Positions 1-11,417 of a DNA stretch of 64,000 bases are shown here, piece after piece; the first letter of the stretch is position 1, and each line of letters starts with the position of its first letter. The stretch is from contig CM044961.1 in the NCBI GenBank assembly GCA_024516035.1, positions 16,729,756-16,793,755 on the forward strand. The letters are read 5' to 3'. Made by a program: the position numbers and the translations under genes. The notes under the pieces were generated by a model. That model ran no database searches. It saw only the letters and a program-made list of their open reading frames with translations, and was not told the origin of the DNA. The DNA is from Bactericera cockerelli (Eukaryota > Arthropoda > Insecta > Hemiptera > Triozidae).

Positions 1-568
1 TTGTTGATGCGATCCTAGGTTATTATGAGTAGAAATGCGATGACTTACCTAGGAATCCTTGGATCTGGATAGTAGGACAGGCGGGTTCTAATCCTAGATT
101 ATTAGAAATGCGATAACTTACCTAGGAATCCTTGGATCTGGATAGTAGGACAGGCGGGTTCTAATCCTAGATTATTATGAGTAGAAATGCGATGACTTAC
201 CTAGGAATCCTTGGTTCTGGATAGTAGGACAGGCGGGTTCTAATCCTAGATTATTATGAGTAGAAATGCGATGACTTACCTAGGAATCCTTGGATCTGGA
301 TAGTATTAGGAGAGACGGGTTCTAATCCTAGATTATTATGAGTAGAAATGTGATGACTTACCTAGGAATCCTTGGATCTGGATAGTATTAGGAGAGACGG
401 GTTCTAATCCTAGATTATTATGAGTAGAAATGCGATGACTTACCTAGGAATCCTTGGATCTGGATAGTAGGACAGGCGGGTTCTAATCCTAGATTATTAT
501 GAGTAGAAATGCGATGACTTACCTAGGAATCCTTGGATCTGGATAGTAGGACAGGCGGGCTTCTAAAA
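1..568. repeat. 79-82 bp minisatellite array, cut by window edge
   Basis: About seven tandem copies of a unit containing GATGACTTACCTAGGAATCC, then a TGGATAGTA segment, then GGCGGGTTCTAATCCTAG. Successive anchor positions (44, 117, 196, 275, 357, 439, 518) give spacings of 73, 79, 79, 82, 82 and 79 bp. The 82-bp variants carry TATTAGGAGAGACGG where the 79-bp ones carry TAGGACAGGCGG. The 73-bp spacing reflects one copy lacking part of TTATGAGT. The array is already under way at base 1, so it probably continues outside the window. No coding potential is seen. Confidence 0.9.
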
Positions 569-724
569 TACTCGGAGGGTTATGAGCTGGACGAATCTTG
601 CCACTGCCTGTTCTACATTCACATATATCAGAAAAGTTTGCAGGCAGGGAGGTTGTCATCAGTTTTTCGGGTTTACATTTACATTTTCCAGCCATTTTGA
701 CCCTTTCACTGATACTTCAGTATA

Positions 725-800
725 AGTTCCGAAAATTAGGGACCTAAAAGTGTCGAGAATTAGGAACTTTGGTTTGAAAAAGTGCCGAAAATTAGGAAGT
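725..800. repeat. Short degenerate tandem repeat
   Basis: Three imperfect copies of a unit built on CCGAAAATTAGGAA occur, separated by A- and T-rich linkers. It looks like slippage-derived low-complexity sequence with no sign of coding. Confidence 0.5.
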
Positions 801-1129
801 TTTGTTTTTTTTTCACTCTAGTAAGATTTTTGAAGAAGGAAAAAACATAAAGACACATCATAATTGTGTTTATTACCACTCATTTTTTTTTTCAGCAATC
901 AGGGCCAACCAAAGATATAAACCGTTTCCGAGTGCAAAAAATTCTTCAAGGTGCCAATTGGTATTGGTATTGGTAAAGGTAGGGCTATCGGCTACGAAAG
1001 CTCTTGTCACTGCGACCTTAGATAGATCTTTTGTGATATGCCCATGTTATTCTAAAAGAAATCTAAGCTTTTAATATAGCTTAAGATTCTTTTAGGACTG
1101 ATTTCATCAACTTCTTTAGGTGTTAAAAT

Positions 1130-1345
1130 CAGCCTTTAGAAGTGTTTCAGTCGGGTGTGAGAGGCTGCTCCACATTCACAGAGAATGTGTTTTGCTGTCT
1201 CTGGGCCTCTTCACAGAGACGGCACTTTGCGTCTTGAACAATACCCATCTTGTTTAGATGGTAGTTGAGCCTACAATGACCTGTTAGAAAGCCAGTAAGG
1301 ATTCTCAATTCCTCTTAGCTCAGACAGAGCATTCCTTTTGCTCTT
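1130..1345 (-). pseudogene. C-terminal remnant of an I/Jockey-type non-LTR retrotransposon ORF2
   Basis: On the minus strand one frame reads RILTGFLTGHCRLNYHLNKM and then KCRLCEEAQ. Another frame continues ETAKHILCECGAASHTRL. The pattern (L-T-G-H-x-R-L-N-x-H-L, then C-R-L-C-x-E, then E-T-A-x-H-I-L-C-E-C) is the cysteine/histidine-rich tail found after the RNase H region of I- and Jockey-clade retrotransposons. A frameshift at the E-A-Q/E-T junction (near 1200) and a stop upstream show it is dead. The RT and endonuclease domains are absent. The motif is seen directly; the clade is inferred. Confidence 0.7.
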
Positions 1346-2897
1346 TGGTGCCAAATAAATGGGTCTCTTACCCTAGTTGATAACACAATGATGATGGTAT
1401 CCCTTTAAAATTTGTTTAAATAAAGACCCACCATTTCTAGAGTAGAGAAACGAGAAACTATCTAATAATTCGGCAAAAGGAAACATATTCAGCTCTTTTT
1501 CTAAAAAGAAGTATTTGATTGCGTTACTTTTTATATTTAATATGTATTAGAAAGTATAAAAATATTAGTATTTGGACACAAGCAGAATTAATGTCTCTTG
1601 TTGGATTTCACTCACACCTTGCTTATGCAATTTAATTAATAAGGTCATTAGCCCATGCTCTGATTTATGTTAATTGCGATGCCGTCAACAGTTTGAAAGT
1701 AAAACGAATAGAGATTCACATAAGTGCATACAATACTCGGTCTTATTAGTGGGCACTTGGGTAGAAATGTAAGCGAAGGCACTTTAAATATCCTGATACA
1801 ACTGCGGAAAAGCAGTAAAAGTCGACTCTATTACAAAGCAGAAGCACTTTTTTTTTAAATATCAACATGTTGAAACAAAATCACTAATATGGGTTGACGG
1901 TATATTTAGTAGAAAATTTAGGTTTAAGGCGACATAAAATTAAAATCACAAGTTTGAATTAGAACTTACATTTTCCTATTTAAAACAATACGCAAAATCT
2001 AAACAATGTAGGTATTTATGCATAGCAAAAAATTATGTCTAATAATTTTGCCCTCAGTTTATCTTGAAATTTCACAAAGACTAAAGTTAATTTCAATTGA
2101 GACAATTATTTTTAATTATAAATTTACACTTTCTTTGATCTCATGTCCGACACAGAAACGTCTCTCGAATTTTAAACAAACCGAAATTAAGTTGATCCTT
2201 TTTTTATCCAAAAGCAACAAACACTTGAGATAGGTACGTTGATGATCCGATCTTTAATTATTTTATTCACAAAATACTAACTCCAATTAGACCGCACTTG
2301 ATTGTCTTATCCAATGAAATCATTGGAAATCATGTTGTTTAAAAGCGACGTTAAAAAAGGATGTCTTACTATTATCAGTATTACCATTCTTGAGGCTCAA
2401 AGGGGTGTCCGATATTTTATTAATTTTTACTTCTCCAATTTCAGAGATTCATATTGACGTCACTCAACGGTAGACTGAGCGACTATCAGTTGCTTTATCA
2501 TTTGAATAATGTTATCAGTCTCAAATGCCGATATGATAATCCTTGTATTGACGCATCTCCTGGTCACTCCTCACTGAACAATTCTAAGGAAACTCCTCAA
2601 TACCGGTTGTTGTTTTATCATTGAACAAGTAAACTGATTATTGTAATATCAGGACCTGATAGGAGGAATTATGGCACGACACTTGTGGTTATAATGAAAA
2701 CAATATTGAAATTTTCTTGGAAAATTACGATTAATTTCAAAGAATATGTTTTTTAATGGGTTATCAATTTGATCCAAAATAACATCTACACAAATCATAT
2801 TGAGGCATGGAAAGTAAGTACATTATGTATAATTATGTTTCTGAAAAGAATTTTGTGTGTAATGTTTTTTTTATTATTATAATATTTGTGTTAAAGA
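1346..2897. other. AT-rich stretch, nothing recognised
   Basis: Non-repetitive AT-rich DNA with short A and T runs. The short open frames are TTG/ATG accidents with no motif or codon bias. I see no RNA gene, inverted repeat or transposon end. Confidence 0.5.
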
Positions 2898-3035
2898 GCC
2901 AGCCTCCGAGGCGTAATGGTTGTGACTACTGAGCGTAGTCCAGAGATGCTGAGTTCGATTCCCGGTTGGAGCAGACTTTTCGAAGAAAATTCTGTTCCCT
3001 CCAAACACGTCCTGATCAAGACGTTAAAACCAAAT
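2898..3035 (+). repeat. tRNA-headed SINE (family A), internally deleted
   Basis: Begins GCCAGCCTCCGAGGCGTAAT and carries a B-box-like GAGTTCGATTCCCGG. It continues through the family's ACTTTTCGAAGAAAATTCTG block and then jumps from AAACACGT straight to the 3' end GACGTTAAAACCAAA. The central domain present in the copies at 8697, 18314, 52108 and 52567 is missing, so this is an internally deleted copy. SINEs of this kind are transcribed by RNA polymerase III and mobilised by a partner LINE. Confidence 0.75.
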
Positions 3036-3045
3036 ATGTTAAATG

Positions 3046-3480
3046 AGCACGAATAGTTCAGTGGTCAAGCTCTCGCTTGCCATGCGGAAGGTCCCGTGTT
3101 CGAACCCCCGTGCGGACAAAAATTTGTATTCAAAATTTGGTTACAGTTGTTTGTAAGGGATACCTTCCGGTGCGCTCGTGTTGACCCAGCAACTAAATGG
3201 AAATTATTGTGTCACTCCTCGCCCATCAGAGGGGAGGCATACTACGGGATGAGCAGGCTACAACACAGACCACAAGCGCCTTCAGTAGCTCCTATTTCAT
3301 GGCTACGAAATATTAAAGGCTGTGAAACACTCTCCTTAAAAATAAAAATAAATAGATTCGTTGGCATTAAGAAGGGCATCCAGCCATAAAAAAAACTTGC
3401 TCCAAACCTACCAACCTCATGGTCAACCATGAGGTTGAACAATGTCGACCCCAATAGCAACGTAAGCTAATATGGGATAA
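3046..3480 (+). repeat. SINE with tRNA-Gly-like head and LINE-like tail
   Basis: 3046-3118 reads like a degraded tRNA-Gly. It has A-box-like AGTTCAGTGGTCAAG, an anticodon-loop-like TTGCCAT (GCC) and B box GTGTTCGAACCC. The body at 3210-3330 (CTCGCCCATCAGAGG...) recurs at 58384-58530 (minus) and 63001-63135 (plus). The tail at 3357-3480 contains GGCATTAAGAAGGGCATCCA and a small palindrome around CCTCATGGTCAACCATGAGG. The same kind of tail ends the SINE at 52108, suggesting LINE-derived 3' ends shared between families. The exact outer limits are uncertain. Confidence 0.6.
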
Positions 3481-3510
3481 ATACAAGGGAGATAATTATA
3501 TGTAGGTATA

Positions 3511-3690
3511 TATTTGTGTTAATCACTTTCGTGATGTCGCAACTACTCAAACTCGCTTTACTAAATCTACGTTGAAACCGTGACATCAACCACCGACCTT
3601 ATCGACTTTACAAGTCTTTACACGGACTTTACAAGTCCGCCTTATCGAAAAAAAAGTGCTTATCGATCAAGCTACTGAGGTCGTTTTTTT
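3511..3690 (-). repeat. tRNA-derived SINE (family C), minus strand
   Basis: Plus-strand GTGTTAATCACTTTCGTGAT, then ACTACTCAAACTCGCTTTAC, then a degraded tRNA head read on the minus strand ending near CTCAGTAGCTTGATCG. The head holds a duplicated ACTTTACAAGTC segment and a poly-A insertion. Related copies lie at 4636, 30736 and 61476, the first being better preserved. Confidence 0.6.
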
Positions 3691-4015
3691 TGTGTAATTT
3701 TCCAGCAATTCAAAGGTATTGTTCTTACTAATTATAGCGCCGGCGATCTGTCATTGATTGAGTCATTATTTACAAATTCGTATTATAACATAAGATATGA
3801 TGACATCTAATCAAAGGCTAATGAAGTGACTTTCTTGAGTGAAGCATTTTATCAATTCATTAAGGATGCACGAAAAATATCAATAAAAACATGATGATAT
3901 CGGTAGGTATAAAAATTATATTTTATGTGACCAAGAGAAATTCTATGATGCACAAATCACAGCAGTTAATAATATAATAATACAGGTATATATTGATAGC
4001 ATTGCATCTTTGTCA

Positions 4016-4092
4016 GTCCAGGTAGCTCAGTGTTCTTTCCCGCTGGTAGCGTCGGTCTGGTAATCCAAAGGTCGCGTATAAAACCCAGGTAG
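4016..4092 (+). repeat. tRNA-like SINE head
   Basis: GTCCAGGTAGCTCAGTGTTC is a good A-box region (TAGCTCAGTG). GGTCTGGTAATCCAAAGGTC resembles an anticodon arm. The B box at GTATAAAACCC is degenerate. The acceptor stem does not close well, so this is a SINE head or tRNA pseudogene and not a functional tRNA gene. Confidence 0.45.
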
Positions 4093-4635
4093 GACATGAC
4101 AAGTTATCCTCCCCATTGCAATTTTGACCACATAATAATATCTCATGAAAAAAGAGAGCTATGCTAGCTCATATTAAGCTTAAGAGATTTACGATAGGTT
4201 AGTGATGAACAAGAAGTCTATAAAATAGGTAATCGTATATGTTAGGCATACCTACAGTTTTCAGTGTATTTCTTAGGAGTAAAATATAGCTATTCCTACC
4301 TCTAAAATTCTAAATATCATATTGAATTGCGAAAAAACTTGCCGAAAATTTTCAGCAAGTAGAGCCAAAAATGTAAAAATATGTACTACCTACCCTTTTG
4401 CAGGAATTGCAATCTGAAAGTTTTCAGACTAAATTCACTTTGTGATATTAAATTAGTAGTTATGAATATGGTTGTAAAGTTTTAATAATATAATTTTGTT
4501 GTGTGAAGGTATACCTACAGTATGTTTAAAAAATTAATACTCAACGGACGGTTGTGAATTTCGCAAATAAATGAACAGTGTGAGTCCTAGTTTGTCAAAT
4601 TAAGTTTAAAGTTTTTTTTTAAAAGTTATCATATT

Positions 4636-4772
4636 TTTGTTAATCACTTTCGTGATATCACAACTACTCAAACTAGCTTTACTAAATCTACGCTGAACCC
4701 GGGACTTGAACCACCGACCTCCAGGTTACAAGTCCGCCGCCTTATCGATCAAGCAACTGAGGTCGGTTAGTT
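4636..4772 (-). repeat. tRNA-derived SINE (family C), best-preserved head
   Basis: Read on the minus strand it begins CCGACCTCAGTTGCTTGATC, passes GCGGACTTGTAACC (anticodon loop with TGT, as in a threonine tRNA), and has a B box GTGGTTCAAGTCCCGGG. It then runs into the family-specific body ending at ATCACGAAAGTGATTAACAC. The order A-box region, anticodon arm, B box and unrelated body defines a tRNA-derived SINE. The tRNA-Thr assignment is tentative. Confidence 0.65.
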
Positions 4773-4898
4773 TGTCAAAATAATTAGCATCTGACGGGAT
4801 TTCAGCTGCAAGTCTTTTGTCATGACACATCCATCCCTATAGATGGGATACATACGAAAAAGATCATACTTGTGTGCATTACTATTGCGGGTAGGTAA

Positions 4899-5691
4899 AT
4901 TCCTGTTTTTCCCACCGGTCTAGAGGTCACTTGGATCTATGTACTTTTCCAAAGAAATGATAGCCAGTAGGTGAGTTTTGACTTCGTGTATGGATTGTCA
5001 ATTCGTCATGCATATTTCCCTTCAAATACCGTTCGTTGCATCGAAAAATATTAAAAAATCAGAGAGATATTTAATCATTAGTTCAATATTTTTTCGAAAT
5101 TTTGATTTTTTCCTTTTTCCCTTTCGTGAATTTAGAATACTTCTACAGTTACAATTCTGAGTATCACTAGTTAAAAAAATACCCTCTGCTATTTTGTTTC
5201 AATAAATTCCAAGTTATGCCAGACGCGTGAAGGAACGGATAAGATACGACATATTAAACTGCACCAGAAGGAGAGAAACACATCGTTCAAATTTTGAATC
5301 TGGGCGCTATTGCATTTTGAAGAACACTCGATGTCTGAAGCGGTCTGTGTGACCATTTTTGTGTCCACTGCAAGTTATAAATGAAATAAAAAAAATAGAA
5401 TAATTATATAAAAAAGTACATGACAATATTTGTGGTTCGTGCAGAGTTTCAGGACTCTCTTACCTTGTTGCTGCTTTCATTACAGCATCTCTCATTTTTC
5501 CTCACGAGGACCCTGAAACACCGTGTACCCCCACGGAAGATCCAAGTGCAGAGCAGTAGCTGTGGGGATCAAACCGAAGTCAGCGAATGTCCAATGTTTA
5601 CTGCCTAATGCGTTAACCCACATGGCCACGGTGACTACTAGATTGACAAAGTAGGAGAGGGAGAGAGAGAGAAAGAGAAGGAGAGAGAGAA

Positions 5692-5724
<33 letters not shown>

Positions 5725-6907
5725 CAGAGAGAGAGAGAAAGAGAGAAAGAAAGAGAGAGAAAAAAAGAAAGAGAAAAAAAGAGAGAGAGACAGAAAGAGA
5801 GAAAGAAAGAGAGAGAGAGAGTTGAGAGATTCGAGATGAAAGAGAGATATTACAGAAGTACTCTTGAGGAGTGGATTTTTCTAACGAACCTTCCAAAGAC
5901 CGATCTCTTTAAATATTTGATCTTAACTTTCCTCGGAGGCTCTAGACATGGTTGCAGGTCGTTTATTCGAGTTCCAGGGTGTATAACTCGAATAAAGGTC
6001 ATTGCAACAATTCATTGTTGATTTTGTTGACTCGTGGGAAGTTCTTATTTTGAGAGCTACTGTTACCTGGTTAGTGTATTGGATGTTCTTGATTGAAAAT
6101 AAGAGGATCATGATAAGTACCTAACATCATATAAGGTACTTTTCATTCCAAATTTCTCTGAATTCTCTCAAACAAGACAGGAGTTATTTAAAATTTTGGG
6201 TAACTGGTCAATAAAAGCTTCCTGATCTATGCATTTGTACCATAAAAGTTCACACCGACCGACCATTGTGCATGATCAATTTCCTTCTGTTAAACATCCC
6301 AGGGCAGTATATTTGTACCTCATATTACGCGCCAATTCTATTAAAATTCAGCCAAATTTGAATATTCCATTATGATTCAGAAGTGTTTTTTGAGCTTTGT
6401 GTGTCTTGCGTTCCATGATCTTTAAACTAATATAAATGAACTTTCACTATTCTAAAACAAAACATAATAGGGTATTTTTTCACTAGTGATATTGCAACTG
6501 TAGAAGTATTCTAAATTCACAAAAGGGAAAAAGGGAAAAATCGAATTTTTGAAAAAATATTGAACTTATGATGAAATATCTCTCTAATTTTGTAATATTT
6601 TTCGATGAAACCAACGGTATTTGAAGGGAAATATGCATGACTATCCATAAAGAAGTCAAAACTCACCTACTATCTTTTCTATCATTTCTTTGGAAAAGTG
6701 CATCGATCCAAGTGACCTACTGGCTATCATTTCTTTGGAGAAGTAGGTACATCGATCCAAGTGACCTCTAGACCTGTGGGAAAAACAGGGATTTGGTAAT
6801 AACTCCTTAACGAAGCGAAATACCCCACTGCAAGTTTCGCTTATATGATAGTCCACGGTGGGCTGAACTACCCTCGAAATATTAGCATCTGTATACGGGA
6901 CACCCTG
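4899..6907. mobile_element. Second copy of the CAGGGTGTCCCG long-TIR element, left end lost
   Basis: 4899-5340 matches the left arm of the element at 23533-25346 (shared blocks include GGTCTAGAGGTCACTTGGAT and AGACGCGTGAAGGAACG). 6240-6907 matches its right arm, ending GGGACACCCTG. The outermost ~100 bp of the left arm is missing. A middle block (near TTGCTGCTTTCATTACAGCA at 5470) also matches 24650-24730. A GA microsatellite sits inside (5656-5822). Near 6690-6770 a ~50 bp segment around CATCGATCCAAGTGACCT is duplicated in tandem. No transposase is recognisable, so it is non-autonomous or fully decayed. Confidence 0.7.
5656..5822. repeat. GA-rich microsatellite
   Basis: Almost pure purine (GA)n/(GAAA)n tract inside the element at 4899-6907. 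The minus-strand frame across it encodes only Leu/Ser/Phe runs and is not a gene. Confidence 0.9.
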
Positions 6908-7235
6908 TACAATATTTGGCAGTCGACTTGGACCACCCTTGTACTTGGACACAAAGTCGCCTAACAAATAGGTATGGTTTCGTATTATGCCAGAAAATTC
7001 CAATGCAGTGAAACAGTGAGTGGATTCAAACAAAAGATAGTACGAGAATGCCGTACTGCAGTTACGGAATAAGATTGCTTTTTCTAATGGCGCATTTTGC
7101 AGCCTTCTTTTGTATTCTTGAATTGATTGTCACTTTGTTCCTGTTTCTGAGCCTTGGAACAAAAAATGCCTGTTTAAGAGGACAGAGCATGTTATCTTGA
7201 ATATTAGGTACACTAACATAATATCCACTGCCACC

Positions 7236-7320
7236 GACCTCAGATTATCGTTAAGGCAGCAGACTTGTAATCAAGCGATTGTTGGTTTGGACTCAAAGCA
7301 TGGATTATTCTAAAGCTGGT
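7236..7320 (+). repeat. Degraded tRNA-like SINE fragment
   Basis: ACCGACCTCAGATTATCGTT, then AGGCAGCAGACTTGTAATCA, then GTTGGTTTGGACTCAAAG follows the order of the family C head (compare the minus strand of 4636-4772) with a weakened B box. Short and diverged. Confidence 0.4.
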
Positions 7321-7599
7321 TTGACCTACTAAATGACCACTGCATTTTCAGCCAACCCATAATTTTACTGTAAAAGAAACATTTTTGTAGCCTAACGGAT
7401 TTTTAATATCTAATTTAGGTCATTTGAGATGGAGCTTTAAACTCTTTCGCTGGAAACTTCCAGACATCAATGAAAAAATAATATTCCTTCGAATAAATAT
7501 TCCAGTATGTTGATATGATTTTCAACTTAATCTAAGCCAAATGCTTATACAAAAGAAGGGATTTTTAATGCCAATGATATTCTCAAATAATCAAAATTA

Positions 7600-7764
7600 G
7601 ATATTTACGAGAACTGGATATAAGAGAAAGATAACGATTTTTAGGTCAAATTTACCTCTCTCTATTTAGGTAAAATAACCTCTTTATAAGAGAAACCTGG
7701 ATATAGGAGAAAATAATTCCAGTCCCGGGAGTTCTCTCATATCCAGGATCAACTGTACTGACTT
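7600..7764 (-). mobile_element. Possible pogo/Tigger-type DNA transposon end fragment
   Basis: Read on the minus strand it starts CAGTTGATCCTGGATATGAG and continues with alternating GGATATA/TAAGAG-type motifs (CCTGGATATAGGAG, CTTTATAAGAG, AACTGGATATAAGAG on the plus strand). Pogo/Tigger elements commonly begin with CAGT-GATCC-like termini. No second end or transposase is seen nearby, so this is a tentative call from terminal resemblance alone. Confidence 0.3.
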
Positions 7765-8001
7765 AATTGCGGCATTTCGTTACTGAATATTTTACCCGTG
7801 TCTGGGTTCCCGTTTGGAATTTCATAAAATCCTATCTTATTGCACAACAAGAAACGATTGGATTTGATTGTGGAAAATTGGACTTTCCTTTCCGAGTGTG
7901 GAAATTACAGAGAAACAGTCAACGAGTGAGCAGTAAGTACATCAATCAATCTGTGAGTGTATTTTGACCTGTGAGAGTCAAGTACATGTCAGCATTACCA
8001 A

Positions 8002-8215
8002 GTATCCACTTTACTGAACGTTGCTAAACTTCAGGGAACGTACGATAGCTGCTATATTTGACGCCGAAGTTTTTTTTAATACTGAGCTGTTTTTTAATCA
8101 TTAAAATAAATAATTTATGGACTGCTGTATAATAAGTTATACAGAAGTCCATAATTCATTTATTTTTATTAAAAACTGTTTTCGAATATAATTATCATCG
8201 CACAAGGAAAAATTA
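8002..8215. mobile_element. MITE-like repeat with internal palindrome (family G)
   Basis: Shares with 11585-11828 the order TATCCACTTTACTG, AACTTCAGGGAA, GATAGCTGCT-TATTTGACGC and GAGCTGTTTTTTAAT, then a hairpin formed by TTATGGACTGCTGTATAA and its near inverse TTATACAGAAGTCCATAA, then ATCATCGCACAAG. Two independent copies establish it as a mobile repeat. Its terminal structure is not clear. Confidence 0.6.
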
Positions 8216-8463
8216 ATGGAGAGAGGAGAAGGAGAAGGCTGTCATGGATAACAGATCTGAGGATATGGTAGGATCATCAGCAATAATTCCAAGTGGCCGA
8301 ATACAAAACAAGAGACATTCCAGAGAGCTTTCTCAGTCTCACTCTCATAATCCCCCAAATCTCCTTTTCTACTGCTGTCTGATTGGGTCATTTGGATGTG
8401 ATTGAACAGTACAATACTCTGTTTATCCTGTGAAAATGTTTACTCTCTCAGTCTTGCGTTATC

Positions 8464-8525
8464 CCCTCTCTCTCTCTCTCTCTTTCTTTTTCTTTGTCTC
8501 TTTCTCTTTTTCTTTATCTCTCTCG
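8464..8525. repeat. CT microsatellite
   Basis: (CT)n followed by CTTT-type repeats; simple sequence only. Confidence 0.9.
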
Positions 8526-8696
8526 GAATGATACACAGAACACGCACTCTACTTGTGTTATTTTAACGAAATTTTACAATTGAGAGGAAGATTTGAGGAT
8601 TTAGAGTGAGAGATAGAGTGCATACATGAGGCCCTAGTCACCAACGTCCAGTAGGACACGGTGTATCAAGAAGAAGGAGAAGGAAGACCTTTACTT

Positions 8697-9020
8697 AGCA
8701 TCGTGGCGTAATGGTTGTGACTACTACCCGTAGTCCAAAGTTCCCGAGTTCAACTCACGGTTGGGACAGACTTTTCGACGAAAATTCTGTTTCCATCCAA
8801 ACACGTGAGGCTGGCATTTCCGGCCCTACCCAGGCTGGGTGAGGTAAATGTGGGTAGCTGGTACGATTCCCAGCGAATGGAGGGTAAAACCACCGTCCTG
8901 ACTATCTATCTCAGTCAGGACGTTAAAATCAAATAGAATCAACTGCACAATAGATGTAATTAGGTCGCAGTGTTAATTGTAAGGGTTTCACTGAAAACCC
9001 TGCAACCAGGCCAGATAATA
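8697..9020 (+). repeat. tRNA-headed SINE (family A), near full length
   Basis: Order of parts: tRNA-like head (GCGTAATGGTTGTGACTAC; B box at CCGAGTTCAACTCACGG), then ACTTTTCGACGAAAATTCTG, then the central domain (CTACCCAGGCTGGGTGAGG, CCCAGCGAATGGAGGGTAAA), a GTCCTGACT...AGTCAGGAC stem, GACGTTAAAATCAAATAGAA, and a family-specific 3' part with GGGTTTCACTGAAAACCCTG. It ends in an AATAAT microsatellite tail. It is the best reference copy in the window for defining the family. Confidence 0.8.
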
Positions 9021-10560
9021 ATAATAAGACCTCTACTTACCTCTCTGGAATGAACAAGTTGAGTAGATTCTCAATGATCATATTGTTGACATGCTCCCGC
9101 TGCAGAGCACTCATGCCTCATCCTTTTCCCTCCTCCCCTTGGCATTCACGACGAGAGGGGCGGGAAGAAGTGGGCGGAGCTTGTGACGAGTCTCCTCCCT
9201 GGTAAACACGCCTCTATCGGACGCTCATCCTTTCCCTCGTCTCCTCAGCATTTCTTAGGTTATAATCTTAGCTACTGTTGATGCAATTGGTATTTTGTAC
9301 TTTGACAAGTTCGGAGAAGAGAAAAACACTTAAGAGTCAAGTCAAATGAGCCCTTAAGGTCAGTAAAATTTTAAGAAATTCCTTCAAAATAAATGACCTT
9401 TTGTTTGTGTAATATTTTGACAACAGACAAGATTGTTCAAAGATTAACACTTACAGTTTCCCCTAAATGAAAGTTAGTTTTACTAACATGATGAACTTGG
9501 AACTTGCAATTCAATCTGCACTTCTTATAGAACTTCTGAGTAAAGATAAAAGTATTTCTAATATTAATCTCCCAAATTGTATACTATTGTATAGAGTAGT
9601 ACTAAAGCTTACGTCTTTTGGACACTCTTTATAGTGAGTTTGGGTTAATTATGCAACACTGTCCACCCGCTGTCTACCTCGTTTTGATGTCTTTTTTTAA
9701 CGATTCAAACGACGAGACGATCTCTCTTTTACGAGTATTTCCGGAATGCTTTCTTTCATGTCAATTTACGACGTTTTTCTGTCTCTTATTTAATTGCTCG
9801 TTTCACCGTCACCTTCTTCTTTCTTTTGGGTGTTCTATTTACTGTTCTTCTTGTTCTATTTTGAGGCCGAGTTGAAAAATCTAACTTGAATTTGAGTCTT
9901 TCTTTGGCGCCACTTTGAAGTGTATGAGGGTGTAGATGAAAGGTGTGCTCTCACAATTAAAAATGTACTAGAGTTTCACAATATTATTTGCTCTTTAGTA
10001 GATATTTGAAACGACCAGATTTTTACCTCGAAAACTTCAGTGTTTCGTGTCTACCATGTCAAATGGACAATTTATCCAGGCATGTTATTATTGAATTGAC
10101 TTTATGTAGAAAATATGGTTCAGGCACAAGTGGTTGGTGTGGAACTTTTCAATCACTATAGTATAAGATAAAGTTAAACATGGACAAGTGAAAGATTAAG
10201 CTCTTCACACAAATTTTGAGCAAATTTTCAGGCAATTTTATTTACATGTGAAATTTGATTTTTTTAAAAGCACAAAACAAATCTCTGTAGAATAAAAAAG
10301 AAAAAAAGTTATGTTATCTAATGATTGTCTAACGGTATGACACTCGTATCTTCTCAAGAATGTCCAGCGCACGTGGGATGCAGACTTGGAAACTGCAACT
10401 TCTAGTCTACAGAGTAGCTGATCACAGGATACCCGGCCTCATCAGTTTCCCGTCACTTCTAATTTTCTTTTAATTAAAAAAATTAACGAAACGCCGAGGT
10501 GGTAAACGAATTACAATTCCATCAATTGTTTAAAAAACTATCACGCGAGATATTTCTCAA
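9021..10560. other. Mostly featureless; GC-richer block at 9080-9250
   Basis: 9080-9250 is G+C-rich with several CG dinucleotides, including AGGGGCGGGAAGAAGTGGGC. It contains CTGGTAAAC (donor-like) and TCTCCTCAG (acceptor-like), but no consistent open frame connects them. The rest is AT-rich with no recognisable element. Confidence 0.35.
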
Positions 10561-10880
10561 TTAAGAAAGACGGGAAAGACTAGAAGAAAATGTTCGATGT
10601 AGGCATTACAAATTCGACACGAACTTCACACCTCTGATAACGATATTTTCCGGTGGACAAGCGGACAACTGTTTCAAGTGGGATCCCGTGCCGATAATAA
10701 GGACATTAAAATTCACTGCCCGTCCCGTCCGTGCGAATTTTCATTCGTAAATCGCGATGGATCGCTCACCGGTGGGATCGCGTCTAGAGATTGGACGAGC
10801 GGCACTGACACATCTTATCCCGCAGTACGTACGTCTGTTTGTCGACCGCAGAGAATAAAACTCGTAACACCCAAGACGAC
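10560..10880. promoter_or_regulatory. CpG-rich block, possible promoter or first-exon region
   Basis: The block is clearly richer in G+C and CG dinucleotides than its surroundings (for example CCCGTCCCGTCCGTGCG and ATCGCGATGGATCGCTC). An open plus-strand frame of about 85 codons crosses it but begins at a GTG, shows no motif and has no steady third-position bias. I therefore call it a possible regulatory or 5' untranslated region. No TATA box or initiator can be fixed. Confidence 0.25.
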
Positions 10881-11417
10881 GCAGCACTCTAGAACAATTA
10901 AAAGGAAATGTGGTGCCAATTTACAAAAATAGGTCTACTTATGTATGTTGTCCGAGTAACATGAAATTTTCAACACTATAGATGTTGAGCTCTTGTTGTA
11001 CTATGTAGTACATGGTCAGCTTTCTTTTCCTATATATTATAATGTACACAAATGTACGTACGTTTTATGTACAAAATTTTGTTCATTACATTACCCATGT
11101 GAGGAAAGAATTATTTCAATAATTAACTATTATTTAATCTAATTCAAGTACCTATTATATTTATGTATTACGTCTTTTTGTTTTGTCCGGGGTGCGCTAG
11201 CATCACGGCTGAACTCAGGCTGGGCGCTGGTGTATAGCAAGGGCAGTACACAAGTATGTATACAGCTGGTCACTACTCTACTGTTACTACTCTACAGATA
11301 TAGATAGTACTTATGTATGTACCATTGTACCCATGTTGTGGACAATGTTTTGGCTATTTCATTTGGGCATCGCATACTGCTTTCTCATAATTCTGTTCGA
11401 ATATATTATTAAATAAA

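Noticed and set aside
3046..3118. Functional tRNA-Gly gene
   Set aside because: The A and B boxes are present but the acceptor and D arms do not pair properly, and the sequence runs straight into a SINE body.
5492..5896. 134-codon Ser/Leu-rich minus-strand frame
   Set aside because: Translation of a GA microsatellite.
6656..7033. 125-codon minus-strand frame
   Set aside because: It lies in the right inverted arm of the long-TIR element and shares no motif with any protein I know; the other arm copies are interrupted.
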